Below, in pieces: positions 5,742-6,935 of a stretch of DNA of 6,935 bases. Below the pieces are notes generated by a model. The model was not told where the DNA came from, did no database searches, and saw only the letters and a list, made by a program, of their open reading frames with translations. The stretch's first letter is position 1; each line of letters begins with the position of its first letter. The stretch lies in NCBI GenBank assembly GCA_021827255.1, contig JAKAWO010000161.1, positions 1 through 6,935 of the forward strand. The letters run 5' to 3'. The translations under genes and the position numbers were made by a program. Origin of the DNA: Acidobacteriota bacterium (GTDB lineage: Bacteria; Acidobacteriota; Terriglobia; UBA7540).

Positions 5742-6746
5742 ATGCGATTGCACTTCGGCACCAACCGCTTCAATTTCCTGGATCCCTCCCGGCTCATCCG
5801 CTCGTGCAGGGACGCGGAGGACGCGGGCTTCGACCATCTGTGGTTTCCCGATAGCCAACTGCACTGCGGCGACGTTTTCCTCAACCTTCTAACCGCTCTT
5901 CAACACACGGAGCGGGCCAGCGTCGGCACATTGATCGTCAACCCGGTAACACGGCATCCGAGCGTAACCGCCGCCAGCATCGCGGCGGTGGATTCGTACG
6001 CGCCGGGCCGCGTCATGTTGGGTATCGGTGCGGGCGACACAGCGGTGTTGCAGGTCGGCCTGCGTCCGGCGCGCCTCGCCGAAATGGAGCACGCGGTGGC
6101 CGCGATTCGCGGACTGCTCGCCGGCCAGACGATTGAATTCCGCGCCGCCCGGCCGGCGCGCCTCGATCGGCCGCGCGCCGTGCCCGTCATCATCGCGAGC
6201 GGCGGACCCAAGACGCTGCGGATAGCGGGAGCGAACGCCGACGGCGCGGTGCTGCGCATCGGCGCCGACCCTGAATTGATCCAGTGGGGCTACGATGAAT
6301 TCCGCGCCGGCGCGCAGGCAGCCGGGCGCGACCCGGACGCGTTGTTCGTGGCGGTGCACTTGCATACGGTGATCACCGACGATCAGGAACTGGCCAACGC
6401 GCGCGGCCGCGTGCTGGCGGCGGGCTACTACGAGGTGAACCGGCGGCTGTGGGATAGGCTCGGCCTGCAATGGCCGTGCGCGCCGGTCGAGAAGATACTC
6501 GAGCGGGTGTGGCCGGACTTCCATCATGCCGAGGACATGGAACTCGCCGCGCGGATGGTCGCCGAAATTCCGCTCGAGGCCGCCCGCCGCTTCTGCCTGA
6601 TGGGCAGCGCCGCCGAGGTGCGCGAACAACTCGAGCGCCTGGTCTCGCGCCTGCCCTGGATGCGGCACGTCACGCTGCAACCCAATCTCCCCGGCGCGGC
6701 GTTCATCGCCGCCTGCGCGCGCGCGGTGATTCCGGCTTTCCGCTAA
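5742..6746 (+). CDS. LLM-class flavin/F420-dependent oxidoreductase
   Basis: This is a 334-residue luciferase-like TIM-barrel protein of the bacterial luciferase / methylene-tetrahydromethanopterin reductase superfamily, which uses reduced FMN or F420; substrate and cofactor cannot be told from sequence alone. The N-terminal strand and helix run MRLHFGTNRFNFLDP, then AEDAGFDHLWFPDS (about 25-38). The family block NPVTRHPSVTAASIAAVDSY (67-86) is followed by GRVMLGIGAGDTAV (89-102) and the LRPARLAEMEHAVAAIRGLL helix (107-126). VIIASGGPKTLRIAG (about 149-163) is the typical phosphate/cofactor region. The C-terminal M-G-S-A-A-E-V-R-E-Q-L is the usual end helix. Length is normal and no motif is missing. 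No good ribosome binding site lies close to the ATG; AGGAAGG is about 20 bases away, so the start is somewhat uncertain. The gene runs away from hsdR and is followed by the peptidase gene after 54 bp, possibly as one operon. Confidence 0.9.
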   Translation: MRLHFGTNRFNFLDPSRLIRSCRDAEDAGFDHLWFPDSQLHCGDVFLNLLTALQHTERASVGTLIVNPVTRHPSVTAASIAAVDSYAPGRVMLGIGAGDTAVLQVGLRPARLAEMEHAVAAIRGLLAGQTIEFRAARPARLDRPRAVPVIIASGGPKTLRIAGANADGAVLRIGADPELIQWGYDEFRAGAQAAGRDPDALFVAVHLHTVITDDQELANARGRVLAAGYYEVNRRLWDRLGLQWPCAPVEKILERVWPDFHHAEDMELAARMVAEIPLEAARRFCLMGSAAEVREQLERLVSRLPWMRHVTLQPNLPGAAFIAACARAVIPAFR

Positions 6747-6800
6747 ATTGACGCCGGCTGCGTTGCCCGCGCGCCTCGTGTGTGGATAGGCTTGGCTTCC

Positions 6801-6935
6801 ATGGATAAGACGGCCATCCAGAGCTATGTCGAGCGGCTGTGGGATCAATCGATCCTGCCCGAGCTGATCGAATACATTCGCATCCCCAACAAGTCGCCGG
6901 CTTTTGATCCCGAATGGCGCGCGCACGGCCACATG
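6801..6935 (+). CDS. M20-family metallopeptidase, N-terminal part (cut by window edge)
   Basis: The ATG at 6801 opens a frame of 45 codons that runs off the right edge. The visible residues begin MDKTAIQSYVERLWDQS and continue through ELIEYIRIPNKSPAFDPEW to HGHM. The block I-R-I-P-N-K-S-P-A-F-D is characteristic of the start of M20 dipeptidase/carboxypeptidase-like hydrolases, in which a helix precedes the zinc-binding domain. The metal ligands lie beyond the window, so activity cannot be judged. Spacing after the LLM gene is 54 bp on the same strand with no evident terminator, so co-transcription is possible. No strong Shine-Dalgarno site is visible. The start is chosen because the preceding bases do not continue the family similarity. 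Confidence 0.8.
   Translation, partial: MDKTAIQSYVERLWDQSILPELIEYIRIPNKSPAFDPEWRAHGHM

Noticed and set aside
5495..5854. Plus-strand open frame spanning the hsdR 5' end and the LLM start
   Set aside because: It crosses three unrelated segments in one frame, overlaps well-supported genes and resembles no family.
5889..6932. Long minus-strand open frame opposite the LLM gene
   Set aside because: It is antisense to a gene with clear family motifs, rich in R/A/H/G as expected of a GC-rich shadow frame, and has no recognisable domain.

Overview
The window is GC-rich DNA from a bacterium. GC-rich wobble positions, a luciferase-like oxidoreductase and an M20 peptidase fit a soil or environmental lineage such as a proteobacterium, acidobacterium or Rokubacteria-like organism. 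The sequence alone does not fix the taxon.

Layout: (1) 1-858, plus strand: the 3' part of an unrecognised gene whose frame is open to the left edge. (2) 944-5599, minus strand: a type I restriction-modification operon in the order hsdR-hsdM-hsdS, tightly packed (17 bp gap between hsdR and the chosen hsdM start; ATGA overlap between hsdM and hsdS). It converges on gene 1. (3) 5646-5714, plus strand: a short remnant of a second luciferase-like (LLM) gene, next to the hsdR start. (4) 5742-6746, plus strand: an intact LLM-class flavin/F420-type oxidoreductase. (5) 6801-6935, plus strand: the first 45 codons of an M20 metallopeptidase, cut by the right edge.

The restriction operon looks complete at first glance but carries two separate lesions. 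hsdR is split by a 119-bp element with perfect 15-bp terminal inverted repeats and a 4-bp TTAG target duplication. The insertion adds exactly 41 codons, so the frame is kept, but it brings two stop codons. Removing it restores a 799-residue HsdR. hsdM has an in-frame internal loss of roughly 180 residues that removes the SAM-binding motif and the catalytic NPP(F/Y) motif, so it should not methylate. hsdS looks intact. The coherent reading is a horizontally acquired type I system in decay, in which restriction and modification have both been lost while the specificity subunit still has an open frame.

I did not find a clearly new system. The most informative items are the small TIR element with its readable empty site, the catalytically gutted HsdM, and the LLM gene scrap at the operon border, which hints at how the island arrived.
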